Source: Spirochaetota bacterium (GTDB lineage Bacteria > Spirochaetota > Spirochaetia > Sphaerochaetales > Sphaerochaetaceae). Taken from it: a stretch of 64,000 nucleotides of DNA. Made by a program: the position numbers and the translations under genes. Below, piece after piece: positions 53,286-62,975 of the stretch (positions within the stretch are counted from its first letter, which is position 1; each line of letters begins with the position of its first letter). The stretch spans positions 29,384 through 93,383 of the forward strand of contig JAEXDQ010000015.1 in assembly GCA_023401595.1 (NCBI GenBank). The letters run 5' to 3'. The notes beneath the pieces were generated by a model. The model had not been told where the DNA came from, did no database searches, and worked only from the letters and a program-made list of their open reading frames with translations.

Positions 53286-56200
53286 ATGTCCCAATTCGTC
53301 CATTTGCACAACCATACCGACTATTCCCTGCTCGACGGAGCTGCGCCGATCGCGAAATACATCGCCAAGGCACAGGAGTTCGGCATGACTTCCCTGGCGA
53401 TCACCGACCATGGAAACATGTTCGGAGCCCTTCGCTTCTACCGCGCCTGCAAGGGGGCCGGCATCAACCCGATCATTGGCTGTGAGTTCTATGTGAACCC
53501 GGAAAGCCATCTCCAGCGGGGAACGGTCTCAGGCGGGGGACGGAACTACCATCTCGTGTTGCTGGCCATGAATGAAACCGGCTACCACAACCTGATGGAA
53601 CTCAATTCCATCGCCTATACCGAAGGCTACTACTACAAACCCCGTATCGACGACCAGTTGATCGTGGAGCATCAGGAGGGCCTGATCTGTACCTCGGCCT
53701 GCATCGGCGGCGAAATAGCCCAGCTGGTACTCAACGGGCAGTATGACCGGGCGGTCGAACGGGCCAACTGGTTCAAGTCGGTCTTCGACGACGGACGTTA
53801 TTACATAGAGGTCCAGGACCACGGTATGGAAGACCAGCACAGGATCAACCCGCTGCTCAAGCAGCTGGCCGAGGAAACGGGTATTCCGCTGGTGGCGACG
53901 AACGACATACACTATATCAACCAGGACGACGCCAACGCCCAGGACATACTGCTGTGCATCGGAACCAACTCAAAGAAGAACGACGCAGACCGGATGCGCT
54001 TTCCCTCCCAGGAGTTCTACATGAAGAGTCAGGAGCAGATGTCCGAACTCTTCTCATGGTGTCCTGAAGCGATAGAGAACACGGTGAAAATCGCTGAACG
54101 GTGCAATCTGGAGATACATTTCCCCGGCCCGCTCCTTCCGGTCTTCGAGGTACCCGAAGGGTTCACCGATACATCGGACTATCTGCGGCACCTCGCCGCC
54201 GAGGGTCTGATCCGCAGATACGGGGAAGCGACCGACGCGCTGACGCAACGGCTGAACTATGAACTCGACATCATCATCAAGATGGATTTCCAGGGTTACT
54301 TCCTGATCGTCCGCGACTATATCTACTGGGCGAAGACCCATGGTATCCCGGTAGGCCCCGGACGCGGTTCCGGAGCAGGCTCGCTGGTAGCCTACTGCAT
54401 CGACATCACCGATGTGGATCCGATCAAGTACAACCTGCTGTTTGAACGGTTCCTCAACCCGGAACGGGTCTCGATGCCCGACTTCGACATCGACTTCTGC
54501 TTCGAAAGACGGCAGGAGGTCATCGACTATGTGACGGAGCATTATGGTATCGAACGGGTCGCCCAGATAGCCACGTTCGGGACGTTGAAGGCGAAGGCTG
54601 TCGTAAAGGACGTCGCGCGGGTACTCGATATTCCGTACGACGAATCGAACCAGATCTGCAAGCTGATTCCCGACGATCCCAAGATGACCCTGGCCAAGGC
54701 CATGGAAATGAGCCCGGAGCTGAAGGAGAAGGCGGAATCCGGCGGCATATACGGTGAGTTGTTCGATGTAGCGCAACGTCTTGAAGGCATGAACCGACAT
54801 ACATCGACCCATGCGGCGGGCGTGGTGATCGGCAAAGAGGCGCTGGTCAACTACGTTCCCCTCTATCGTGATCCGAAGACCGGAGCGATCTCGACTCAAT
54901 ATACGATGGACCTGATCGAAGACTGCGGCCTGGTCAAGATGGACTTCCTGGGGCTGAAGACGCTCACGCTGATCAAGCATACCGTCGATCTGATCAGGAA
55001 GCGGGAACCCGATTTCAACATCGACAAGATTTCCGACACCGACGGACCCACGTTCAAGATGCTCTGCGACGGTGACAGCGCCTGCGTGTTCCAGTTTGAA
55101 AGCTCCGGCATGCAGAGGATCCTCCGGGACGCCCATCCGAACAACATTGAAGACCTCGTGGCGTTGAACGCCCTGTACAGACCGGGGCCTATGGCCTATA
55201 TCCCCCAGTTCGTAGACTGCAAGCTGGGCAAGAAACCGATTACCTACGCGGATCCGGACCTTGAGGACGAGCTGAAGACCACCTATGGGGTAATCGTCTA
55301 CCAGGAACAGGTCATGAAGGTCGCCCAGATCATCGCCGGCTATACGCTCGGCGGAGCGGACATCCTCCGCCGTATCATGGGTAAGAAAAAAAAGGACAAG
55401 CTGGCCGAGGAGAAGGTCAAGTTCATTGCCGGCGCAAAGAAGCTTGGCAGGGACGCCAAGCATGCGGAAGAGATTTTCGAGATGCTGGAACCGTTCGCCG
55501 GCTACGGGTTCAACAAGTCCCATGCGGTGGCCTATTCGGTCGTCGCGTACCAGACGGCGTTCCTCAAGGCAAACTACCCCGCCGAATTCATGGCGGCGAA
55601 CCTGACCAACGAAATCAACAGCCCGGACAAGTTCACCGAGTACCTGCTCAAAGCGAAGGAGATGGGACTGGAGATACTGCCGCCGACCATCAACTTCTCG
55701 GACAAGCACTTCAACGTCGTCGACGGCAAGATCGTCTACGGGCTCGCCGGCATCAAGAACGTCGGGGAAGGTATCGTGGAGCTGATCGTCAAGGAGCGCG
55801 AGGAGCATGGCCCGTTCAAGGATTTCATCGATTTCCTGATGCGGGTCGACGCAAAAGCGGTCAACTCCAAGCTACTGGAATCCTTGATCCAGGCCGGAGC
55901 GTTCGACGCATTGGGTACGAACCGTCCGACATTGATGGGGAACCTTGAGCCAGCGGTCAAGTTCGTCCAGAAACGGCGCGAAGCGCAGGCTTTCGGACAG
56001 TGTTCCCTGTTCGACGCGGAGGAGGAGGCCGCCATGGATACCTTCGACATGGTTCCCTCCGAAGACTACGGCATCATGGAAAAACTGGAGATCGAGAAGG
56101 GCTTGCTCGGCTTCTATATTTCAGGCCACCCGCTTGACCTCTACAAGGACGCGTTCAAACGATGCGTCACCGTCGATATCAGCCATACGGACCGACTGCC

Positions 56201-56762
56201 GAAGAACCGCATCTGCGCGATGATCGCCATGGTCACGAGCCTGAGGGAGTTCATTACGAAAAGCGGCTCAAAGATAGCTTTCCTCGTCCTGTCCGATTTC
56301 AACGGCTCCATCGAAGCTACTGTGTTTCCCAAGACCTGGGAGAAAATCGGCCCCCGGATCCAGGTCGATGGTATCTATGGATTCAAAGGCAAGTTCGACA
56401 ACAACAGGGATCCTGACAAATATTCCTATCTGATCGAGGAGATGGTCGATCCGAACTCTTTGGAACCGGAAGCCGTCAAGGAGGCGCATATCAGTCTGGA
56501 AAAGGAGATGTGTTCACCCACCGCCCTACGGGAGCTGATGGATCTGTGCCTGAACTATCATGGCCCCTGTTCCATACTGCTGCATGTCATGGACAATACG
56601 GCGTCGGCGGCCGCGGGAGAGGAGGAACAGGCTCCGCAGGAGGGTCTTCAGAAGCAATGCGCCGTCGTACAGGCGGGGCGGGAGTTCTCCCTCCGATATT
56701 CGGAGGAGCTTCTCGCCGACCTGAACAAGATGCCGATCGTCCGTTCCGCATGGTTCAATTGA
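53286..56762 (+). CDS. dnaE: DNA polymerase III subunit alpha
   Basis: The 1158-residue protein is the replicative polymerase. The PHP domain begins FVHLHNHTDYSLLDGAAPI and continues ITDHGNMFGALRFYRACK; the polymerase carries GPGRGSGAGSLVAYCIDITDVDPI and the catalytic aspartates in RVSMPDFDIDFCFERRQEVIDYV; KSHAVAYSVVAYQTAFLKANYP and a late OB domain follow. Length is normal for DnaE. Its own promoter is likely; it is followed by yggT and recG in the same direction. Confidence 0.97.
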   Translation: MSQFVHLHNHTDYSLLDGAAPIAKYIAKAQEFGMTSLAITDHGNMFGALRFYRACKGAGINPIIGCEFYVNPESHLQRGTVSGGGRNYHLVLLAMNETGYHNLMELNSIAYTEGYYYKPRIDDQLIVEHQEGLICTSACIGGEIAQLVLNGQYDRAVERANWFKSVFDDGRYYIEVQDHGMEDQHRINPLLKQLAEETGIPLVATNDIHYINQDDANAQDILLCIGTNSKKNDADRMRFPSQEFYMKSQEQMSELFSWCPEAIENTVKIAERCNLEIHFPGPLLPVFEVPEGFTDTSDYLRHLAAEGLIRRYGEATDALTQRLNYELDIIIKMDFQGYFLIVRDYIYWAKTHGIPVGPGRGSGAGSLVAYCIDITDVDPIKYNLLFERFLNPERVSMPDFDIDFCFERRQEVIDYVTEHYGIERVAQIATFGTLKAKAVVKDVARVLDIPYDESNQICKLIPDDPKMTLAKAMEMSPELKEKAESGGIYGELFDVAQRLEGMNRHTSTHAAGVVIGKEALVNYVPLYRDPKTGAISTQYTMDLIEDCGLVKMDFLGLKTLTLIKHTVDLIRKREPDFNIDKISDTDGPTFKMLCDGDSACVFQFESSGMQRILRDAHPNNIEDLVALNALYRPGPMAYIPQFVDCKLGKKPITYADPDLEDELKTTYGVIVYQEQVMKVAQIIAGYTLGGADILRRIMGKKKKDKLAEEKVKFIAGAKKLGRDAKHAEEIFEMLEPFAGYGFNKSHAVAYSVVAYQTAFLKANYPAEFMAANLTNEINSPDKFTEYLLKAKEMGLEILPPTINFSDKHFNVVDGKIVYGLAGIKNVGEGIVELIVKEREEHGPFKDFIDFLMRVDAKAVNSKLLESLIQAGAFDALGTNRPTLMGNLEPAVKFVQKRREAQAFGQCSLFDAEEEAAMDTFDMVPSEDYGIMEKLEIEKGLLGFYISGHPLDLYKDAFKRCVTVDISHTDRLPKNRICAMIAMVTSLREFITKSGSKIAFLVLSDFNGSIEATVFPKTWEKIGPRIQVDGIYGFKGKFDNNRDPDKYSYLIEEMVDPNSLEPEAVKEAHISLEKEMCSPTALRELMDLCLNYHGPCSILLHVMDNTASAAAGEEEQAPQEGLQKQCAVVQAGREFSLRYSEELLADLNKMPIVRSAWFN

Positions 56763-56801
56763 CCGCGGGAAACGAGGGGCGGCGGCGTTAAAAGGAAAAA
56801 T

Positions 56802-56853
56802 GTCCCTGCTTGGGAAATATCCCTTTGCCAAGCGGGACGGTGTGCCGTATATT
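56802..56853 (+). promoter_or_regulatory. YggT gene promoter and overlapping hairpin
   Basis: TTGCCA (56825-56830), 17 bases and TATATT (56848-56853) form a good sigma-70 promoter 45 bases before the gene. The hairpin GTCCC-T-GCTTGG / CCAAGC-GGGAC (56802-56838) overlaps its -35 and may end dnaE transcripts, though no T-run follows. Confidence 0.6.
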
Positions 56854-56898
56854 TAGCAGTGGCGATGTTTTTGCTTGTTACAAGGAGACCCTGACGTT

Positions 56899-57540
56899 AT
56901 GGAAATAGTAACCCCACCCCCTTCCAGTTTTCTCATGACCTTGGCGAATATCGCGGCGACGCTGCTGTCGCTGTATTCCCTGCTGATCTGGCTACGCATC
57001 ATCCTTACCTGGATCAGAGTTCCGGGCAGCCAATGGGACAATGGGGGAAATCCGTTTCTCAATTTTCTTTCCAAGATCGTCGATCCGTACCTCAACCTGT
57101 TTTCCGGCATCAAACCCCTACGCCGTTCCCATCTCGATTTCACACCGTTGGTGGCGATGGCCGTCCTGAGCATTGTCCAAAGCCTGCTGAGGATCTTTGG
57201 CGCATACGGAAGGATCACCCTCGGACTGGTACTGGGACTGGTCATCAGGACGCTCTGGAGCTACATCTTTTCGTTGTTCTTCTGGTTCTTCATCATCATG
57301 CTGATCGTCCGCCTCATCTTCTGCTATCGAAGGAGCCAGAATGCGATCCAGTACATCCAGATGCTCGACTCGATGCTCGGCGGCCTCTTCAACTGGGTAC
57401 AGAAGGTATTTTTCCGCAACAAGCCTGTGAACGACAGAAACCTTGTGATCGCGTCCCTTGTCTTCACTGTCTGTCTCTACATACTCGCCACCCTTCTTGT
57501 GAACCTAGCGGTCGGAGCTTTGGGAAGGCTGCCTATCTGA
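56899..57540 (+). CDS. YggT family membrane protein (two repeats)
   Basis: The 213-residue protein contains two YggT units of two helices each: LYSLLIWLRIILTWIRVPGSQW...PFLNFLSKIVDPYLNLFSGIKPL, and a second, less conserved one after residue 100. YggT proteins are small membrane factors linked to cell division, osmotic tolerance or protein insertion. ATG 56899 is chosen with AAGGAG about 11 bases away, over a TTG eight codons earlier. It has its own promoter and is followed by recG after 28 bases. Confidence 0.85.
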   Translation: MEIVTPPPSSFLMTLANIAATLLSLYSLLIWLRIILTWIRVPGSQWDNGGNPFLNFLSKIVDPYLNLFSGIKPLRRSHLDFTPLVAMAVLSIVQSLLRIFGAYGRITLGLVLGLVIRTLWSYIFSLFFWFFIIMLIVRLIFCYRRSQNAIQYIQMLDSMLGGLFNWVQKVFFRNKPVNDRNLVIASLVFTVCLYILATLLVNLAVGALGRLPI

Positions 57541-57568
57541 CCGCCGGACGGTCGACGGGAGGGAACGG

Positions 57569-59677
57569 ATGTTCATCAGAGAGCTTGGCCAAAGCGTCAC
57601 CACCCTGCACGGCGTTGGAAAGAGCGCGGCGAACGGGTATGAGGCGCTTGGAATCAGGACACTCTCCGATCTCGTGCTGCTCTCCCCACGTGCATGGGAG
57701 GACCGCAGCGTCGTCATGCCGCTGGGCAAGCTCCGCCGGAAACCCGACGGAACCTTCGCCAACACCTTCGTTGAAGTAATGTCCCACTCCTTCTTCGGCG
57801 GACGGACGGCTCGGAAACGGACGCTCAAGATCATAGTCAGGGATATCAGCGGCGAAGGGGACGGCAGACTCTCTCTCCTTTGTTTCGGTCGCAACTTTCT
57901 GGAAAAGACATTGAAGGTGGGCCGGTGCTACTACCTGTACGGGGCGGTCACCCACCATATGACCGATCTCCAATGCACCCAGTTTGAAATGACTCCCATG
58001 CCTGACGATGGTACAGAACCAGGGAATTTCGGCAAAATATTACCTATATACCCATTATCAGGGGCATTGAGCCAACGAATTCTCAGGCGCGATATCCAAG
58101 CGGTCCTTGCTGAGAACCGTTTCGACGACGAGCTTCCCTCCGATCTGATGGAACGGTTCCATCTTCTACCGCTGGACCAGGCTATCCGCTTATGGCATTT
58201 CCCGTCTTCCATGGACGAGGTAGCCGTGGCGAGGAGAACGTTGGCGTTCACTGAGCTGTTCTATTTGCAGATCATTGCGCGACGCCGTTCCTTCTCCACC
58301 CCGGACGGCGGGCGGGCGCCGTCGGACCGGGTTTCGAAAGCCGCCGGCGAACTTGAAGAAAAATTCATCGGAACCCTTCCTTTTTCCTTGACGGCCGACC
58401 AACGGACGGTGTTGGGGGCAATCCGCGGAGACATAGATTCCTCGACCCCGATGAACAGGCTTCTCCAGGGCGACGTCGGCAGCGGAAAGACCTTGGTCGC
58501 CTGGATATCGGCGCTCCATGTCATTGCGGCGGGACATCAAGTCGCGTTCATGGCCCCGACGGAGCTGTTGGCCCGTCAGCATGCCGAACATGCGGCGGAG
58601 CTGCTGGAGCCGTTGGGAATACGAATCGCGTTCCTTACAGGCTCGGTCAAGGGCAAGGAGCGGAAGCTTTTGCTCGACGCCTTGGCCCAAGGTCGGGTGG
58701 ACATTATCATCGGAACCCACGCCCTGTTCTCAAAAGAGGTCGAGTTCAGGGCTCTCCGGTACATCATCATCGATGAACAACACAGGTTCGGCGTCGAACA
58801 GCGGATGGCGCTGCTCGGCAAGGGGGAGGCCCCCGACGTCCTGCTCATGACCGCCACCCCGATACCCCGGACCCTGGCGCTGACGGTGTTCGGGGACCTC
58901 AACGTCTCCACGATCCATACGATGCCGGCGGGCAGGCTGCCGATCATCACCCACTTGGTGGCGGACAAGAGCCGCGAACGTATGTACCGGGCGGTAGGAG
59001 TGGAGTTTGAACGCGGGCACCAGGCTTATTTCGTATATCCTAGGATCGACGATACGGGGGAGAGCGAACTGCGGGACGTAACCAACATGTATGAGTTCCT
59101 GACGGCCAAGATATATCCGGGGATCCCCGCGGCCTTGATCCACAGCCGGCTGTCGGAGGAAGAAAAGGTCGATATCCTGTTCAGATTCCGAAACGGGGAG
59201 CTACGGTACCTCGTATCCACCAGCGTCGTGGAGGTCGGCATCGACATTCCCAACGCCACATGCATGGTCATAGAGCATGCCGACAGGTTTGGGCTGTCCG
59301 CGCTCCATCAGCTACGGGGGCGCGTCGGTCGCAGCGACCTGCAGTCCTACTGTTTCCTCGTCTATGGCGATGAACTTTCCGACGATGCGAAACAACGTCT
59401 CAAGGTCATGCGCGAATCGACCGACGGTTTCCATATCGCGGAACAGGATCTGCTGATCAGAGGGCCGGGAGAGATCACCGGTACGAAACAATCGGGCTTC
59501 CTCCGTCTGCGTTTCGCCAGTCTGACGGAGGATCTGCCGATGATCCAGGCGGCAAGAACGGAAGCCGACAGGATACTCGCCGACGACCCGGGCTTCATTT
59601 CCGGTTCCAATTCGGTGATCAGGCAAGTTCTTGCGAAAGCGCCGCCGTTCGACGACGAAGCGGCCGAGGTCTCCTGA
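57569..59677 (+). CDS. recG: ATP-dependent DNA helicase RecG
   Basis: The 702-residue protein has the N-terminal wedge domain (LGQSVTTLHGVGKSAANGYEALGIRTLSDLVLLSPRAWEDRS), Walker A GDVGSGKTLVAW, Walker B as DEQHRFGVEQRM, motif III TATPIPRTLAL and motif VI HQLRGRVGRSDLQSYC, in RecG order. It reverses stalled forks and processes Holliday junctions. GGGAGG lies about eight bases before the ATG. It is the last gene of the plus-strand block; 59678-59864, between it and a convergent gene, shows no strong terminator. Confidence 0.95.
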   Translation: MFIRELGQSVTTLHGVGKSAANGYEALGIRTLSDLVLLSPRAWEDRSVVMPLGKLRRKPDGTFANTFVEVMSHSFFGGRTARKRTLKIIVRDISGEGDGRLSLLCFGRNFLEKTLKVGRCYYLYGAVTHHMTDLQCTQFEMTPMPDDGTEPGNFGKILPIYPLSGALSQRILRRDIQAVLAENRFDDELPSDLMERFHLLPLDQAIRLWHFPSSMDEVAVARRTLAFTELFYLQIIARRRSFSTPDGGRAPSDRVSKAAGELEEKFIGTLPFSLTADQRTVLGAIRGDIDSSTPMNRLLQGDVGSGKTLVAWISALHVIAAGHQVAFMAPTELLARQHAEHAAELLEPLGIRIAFLTGSVKGKERKLLLDALAQGRVDIIIGTHALFSKEVEFRALRYIIIDEQHRFGVEQRMALLGKGEAPDVLLMTATPIPRTLALTVFGDLNVSTIHTMPAGRLPIITHLVADKSRERMYRAVGVEFERGHQAYFVYPRIDDTGESELRDVTNMYEFLTAKIYPGIPAALIHSRLSEEEKVDILFRFRNGELRYLVSTSVVEVGIDIPNATCMVIEHADRFGLSALHQLRGRVGRSDLQSYCFLVYGDELSDDAKQRLKVMRESTDGFHIAEQDLLIRGPGEITGTKQSGFLRLRFASLTEDLPMIQAARTEADRILADDPGFISGSNSVIRQVLAKAPPFDDEAAEVS

Positions 59678-59864
59678 CGTCCTACGCCCCCGTTCAACGG
59701 ACATGAAACATGTGGCGGGGCGACGGCCTCCGTTTCTCCCGACGGACAAAGACAGCGATACGATACCGCCTACCCCGCATGGCAAAGCAGGCGGACAAAA
59801 ACAAAGGATAGAAGACGACCACGGTAAAAAACCACGGCCTGGGGCCGCTTATCCGCGGGGCAAA

Positions 59865-61763
59865 TCAGTAGACGCGGACTTCAAACACCCTGGCGTCGGG
59901 ATCTCCGTTAGTCGCGACAACCGTAAGCCTGATTTCATCGGCCTGCACCGGCACGGCGGTATCGACGACGCACAGGCGTTGATAATTGCCCTTGACTTCC
60001 TTCGACCAGACCTCGGAGCCCTCCCTGAGCAGGGTGACCGTATAGTCCTTGACAAGACGTCCGGCTACACCCAAAGGCTCCTTCTCAAGGAACGCCTTGG
60101 AAACTGAGATGCATCGCTCCTCGGAAAGGTCGGGATCGAACGTCACGCGCACCTGGGAAACGGAGGAAACCTTCGGAAGCCGGAGGGAAAGAATCTCTCC
60201 CCCTTCGCGGATACCATCGGAAATCCATCCGTTGATATCGTCGCCGATATCCCGCGAATACCCGTTTATGACATTTTCCGCCGGAGCCTTCGCGCTAGTG
60301 GCATTCACTTCTGCGCCAAGGGCGAGATCCTTCGGATCTTCGTTCCTGAGTCCAGGAATATAGCAGTCGTCCTTGGCGAGCTGCTGCCTGAGCTTCTGGA
60401 CATGCAGCTTCCCGAACTCGACGGGATTGAGGCCGAGGCGGGAAGCCATCGCGGCGGCGGTCCCTACGGCCTGTCCGCCGACCGCGCAGGTCGCCATGAC
60501 CCGCGTCGAACCCATCGCCAGCTTGCTACAGCTGATATTACGGCCGGCCATCATAAGGTTACTGATATCCTTGGCGCAGTAGCATCCATATGGAATGGAA
60601 TAAAGCCCCTTGAAGGACCGCACCTTCGAAGGAATCTGTCCGACCGCATTGAAACCGCCCGCGGTATGCTCATCCATCGGCCAACCGCCGTAGGCAACGC
60701 CGTCGTCGAAGACGCGATTGGCAAGGATATCGTTCTCCGTAAGGACATAGGCGCCCATGAGCCGACGGCTTTCCCTCCACCCGGAAAGATTGCCGACCCA
60801 ATCAAGCTCATAGTTCTCCGCGCCATGGTCGCCTTGGTTCTTGATGTGGTCCCAAACCCCGTAGACGATCTTGTACAGCTCCCAGCGGATATCCTCTGAC
60901 TGTTTGATGATGTCATCCCAGTCCCCTCCGAGTTCGATCCACCAATAGCCGGATTTGACATCGTATTTCTCAACGAGCTGGTCCCCATGATCCTCGTAGT
61001 CTTCTCCGGGCTTGAGGACGACGACGTCGTCCGCGTCGTGGTAGACGACGATATCGCCATGATAACGGTCCTTGAAATAGGTTTCATCGGGATAGCTGTA
61101 GGCCCAGTCAGGTTTGACGAACTTGACGGGACGACCGGTATCGTGGGCTACGAAGTAGATCGTATTGCCCATCGTCTCTCCGTCGGCCTTGCGCGGAGCA
61201 TCCTTCTCAGAGTATTCCTCACAAGCTTCACGGCCGATCTTGTATTCATTCCCCGCGAAATACCCCAACGTGCCGTTGCCCGTGGCGTCGATGTATATGT
61301 CGGCTGAAAAGCGATACCGATTCTCGGTCGTCATCTGGTAGCATTCCACCGCCTGTATTTCCTTTCCGTCGGAATCGACGCAACACATGGAAGTGTTCAT
61401 ATAGCTATCCAGATTCGCGGTATTCTTCACCTTCGCCCACATGACACCGTCCCAAATCGAGTAATTGTAGCTGTCGTTCAGGTATTTGTTGTCAAGCTGG
61501 AGTTCCATGAGAATACCGGTCTCAGCCGCGTTTTTCTTTCCCCAGTGGCAGGAAGCGCCGGAAATATGCATCTTGTTCTCGGAACTCGCGTTCCCGCCAT
61601 AGACGCTCCTGTCCTGGACAATGGCCGTTTTCGCCCCTTGCCGCGCAGAAGCGATCGCCGCGCAAAGGCCGCTCATCCCGCCGCCTACGACAAGGACGTC
61701 GTAATGTTCTTCAATAGCCGGGTTCTTGGACGGAGCCGGTGTCTCATGCACATAGTTCTTCAT
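59865..61763 (-). CDS. FAD-dependent oxidoreductase with C-terminal beta-sandwich domain
   Basis: The 632-residue protein starts with a dinucleotide-binding fold (YDVLVVGGGMSGLCAAIASARQGAKTAIVQDRSVYGGNASSENKMHISG) and has SADIYIDATGNGTLGYFAGNEY and AMGSTRVMATCAVGGQAVGTAAAMASRLG, as in FAD oxidoreductases annotated as xanthan-lyase-associated or PF12831 proteins. The last 150 residues form a galactose-binding-like sandwich. Such genes are often found with carbohydrate transporters, as here with two ABC permeases. No signal peptide is obvious. The chemistry is unknown; oxidation of a sugar or glycoside is likely. Confidence 0.78.
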   Translation of the reverse strand: MKNYVHETPAPSKNPAIEEHYDVLVVGGGMSGLCAAIASARQGAKTAIVQDRSVYGGNASSENKMHISGASCHWGKKNAAETGILMELQLDNKYLNDSYNYSIWDGVMWAKVKNTANLDSYMNTSMCCVDSDGKEIQAVECYQMTTENRYRFSADIYIDATGNGTLGYFAGNEYKIGREACEEYSEKDAPRKADGETMGNTIYFVAHDTGRPVKFVKPDWAYSYPDETYFKDRYHGDIVVYHDADDVVVLKPGEDYEDHGDQLVEKYDVKSGYWWIELGGDWDDIIKQSEDIRWELYKIVYGVWDHIKNQGDHGAENYELDWVGNLSGWRESRRLMGAYVLTENDILANRVFDDGVAYGGWPMDEHTAGGFNAVGQIPSKVRSFKGLYSIPYGCYCAKDISNLMMAGRNISCSKLAMGSTRVMATCAVGGQAVGTAAAMASRLGLNPVEFGKLHVQKLRQQLAKDDCYIPGLRNEDPKDLALGAEVNATSAKAPAENVINGYSRDIGDDINGWISDGIREGGEILSLRLPKVSSVSQVRVTFDPDLSEERCISVSKAFLEKEPLGVAGRLVKDYTVTLLREGSEVWSKEVKGNYQRLCVVDTAVPVQADEIRLTVVATNGDPDARVFEVRVY

Positions 61764-61925
61764 ATATACTCCTTGATTTTCTCAGCAACGACGGTGCAAA
61801 GCCTTCTGCGCCCCCCCGTTCATACGCAGGCCGTTGAACGGAACGGAGCCGGAGAACCGCCCAGAATCCGGGACCGGAAGGCTGGACTCAACGGCCAGGG
61901 CAAGATTCCTACACGGCGCTGACGT

Positions 61926-62105
61926 TCAGGTTCTCCGTCCTGCAACCGCTTCCTTTGGAAACCCGCTCCCCTTTTCACGACTGAATACATCGGAACGGGG
62001 GATACCGATCCATAGTACGCCCTCAGGATAGCGGTAATAGCGGTATCCCGTTCCGAGGACACACCCCCAGGCACAGGAACCTCCGCAACGAAGGCTTCCC
62101 TTCAT
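61926..62105 (-). CDS. Possible 59-residue protein downstream of the permease gene
   Basis: This frame starts ATG four bases after the permease stop, with AAGGG eight bases upstream, and reads MKGSLRCGGSCAWGCV, then GYRYYRYPEGVLWIGIPRSDVFSREKG. The place and ribosome site fit a last gene of the transporter operon. An inverted repeat inside it (CGGAACGGG... 61991-62007 with 62041-62055) and the lack of a known family keep certainty low. 61764-61925 holds no other gene. Confidence 0.4.
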   Translation of the reverse strand: MKGSLRCGGSCAWGCVLGTGYRYYRYPEGVLWIGIPRSDVFSREKGSGFPKEAVAGRRT

Positions 62106-62109
62106 GCGG

Positions 62110-62958
62110 TCAGCCCTTGACCGCGCCCGCGGTCAGACCGGAGATCAGCTGTCTCCCAAAGAATGTGAACACGAGCAGGATGGGGACGATCGCCAACGTC
62201 GCGGCCGCGGTCAGCGGTCTGTAGTCCCGACCATAGAACCCCATGTAGTCATAGATCACCTGCTGTACCGTCTTGAGGTCGCTTCTGCTCACCATGACGG
62301 AAGAGGTGATATAGTCGTTCCATGCGCCGATGAAAACAAGAAGGGACGAAGCCGCGTAGGTAGGAAGCATCAGAGGGGGGAGCAGCCTTCCTATGATGTA
62401 CCGCTGGCTCACCCCGTCTATCTTCGCGGCTTCCTCAAGCTCGACGGGGACGCTCTTCACCCCTGCTATCATCATCCAGATCGAGGTCGGAAGATGATAT
62501 GCGGTGAACAGGATCGGCATCGTATACCAATGGTTGATCATTCCGAGCTTGATCATGGTCATGTAGTTTGGAATCAGAAGCGTCGAAGAGCCTCCCGAAA
62601 GGGGTATCCCGATGATCACGATATAGAACAACAGTTTTTTGAGCGGAAAGTTTCTCCGGGCGAAACCATAGCCCGCGAGATACGCGATGACCAGCGTCAG
62701 GAGAATGGAGAGCGCGCAGTACATGAAGCTGTGGACGATCGCGGGAAAGAACCCGGTGGTCAGCACCTGTACATAATGGACGACCGTAGGAACGAACCCC
62801 CAGAGCTTCGGAGGGATCGAATTGATGTCGGCCGCCGTTTTGAACGAAGTCAGGATACCCCACAATATGGGGATCAAATTCAGAAATCCGAATACGATGA
62901 GAAACAATGTCTCCATGCTTTTGGAGAAAATCGTCTGTTTTTTCAAAGCATTGCTCAT
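62110..62958 (-). CDS. ABC sugar transporter permease, MalG type
   Basis: The 282-residue protein has six hydrophobic segments, a start of FLIVFGFLNLIPILWGILTSFKTAADINSIPPKLWGF, and the EAA loop VPVELEEAAKIDGVSQRYIIGRLLPPLMLPT, typical of CUT1 permeases. ATG 62958 is chosen as the first methionine before the conserved N-terminus; a long upstream frame overlaps the other permease gene. It is 17 bases after the first permease. Neither ATPase nor binding protein is within the window. Confidence 0.9.
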   Translation of the reverse strand: MSNALKKQTIFSKSMETLFLIVFGFLNLIPILWGILTSFKTAADINSIPPKLWGFVPTVVHYVQVLTTGFFPAIVHSFMYCALSILLTLVIAYLAGYGFARRNFPLKKLLFYIVIIGIPLSGGSSTLLIPNYMTMIKLGMINHWYTMPILFTAYHLPTSIWMMIAGVKSVPVELEEAAKIDGVSQRYIIGRLLPPLMLPTYAASSLLVFIGAWNDYITSSVMVSRSDLKTVQQVIYDYMGFYGRDYRPLTAAATLAIVPILLVFTFFGRQLISGLTAGAVKG

Positions 62959-62975
62959 GATCTGTTCCTCCCGCC

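Noticed and set aside
54054..55808. A 584-residue minus-strand frame inside dnaE
   Set aside because: It lies opposite the conserved polymerase sequence, has no known motifs and reflects codon bias of dnaE.
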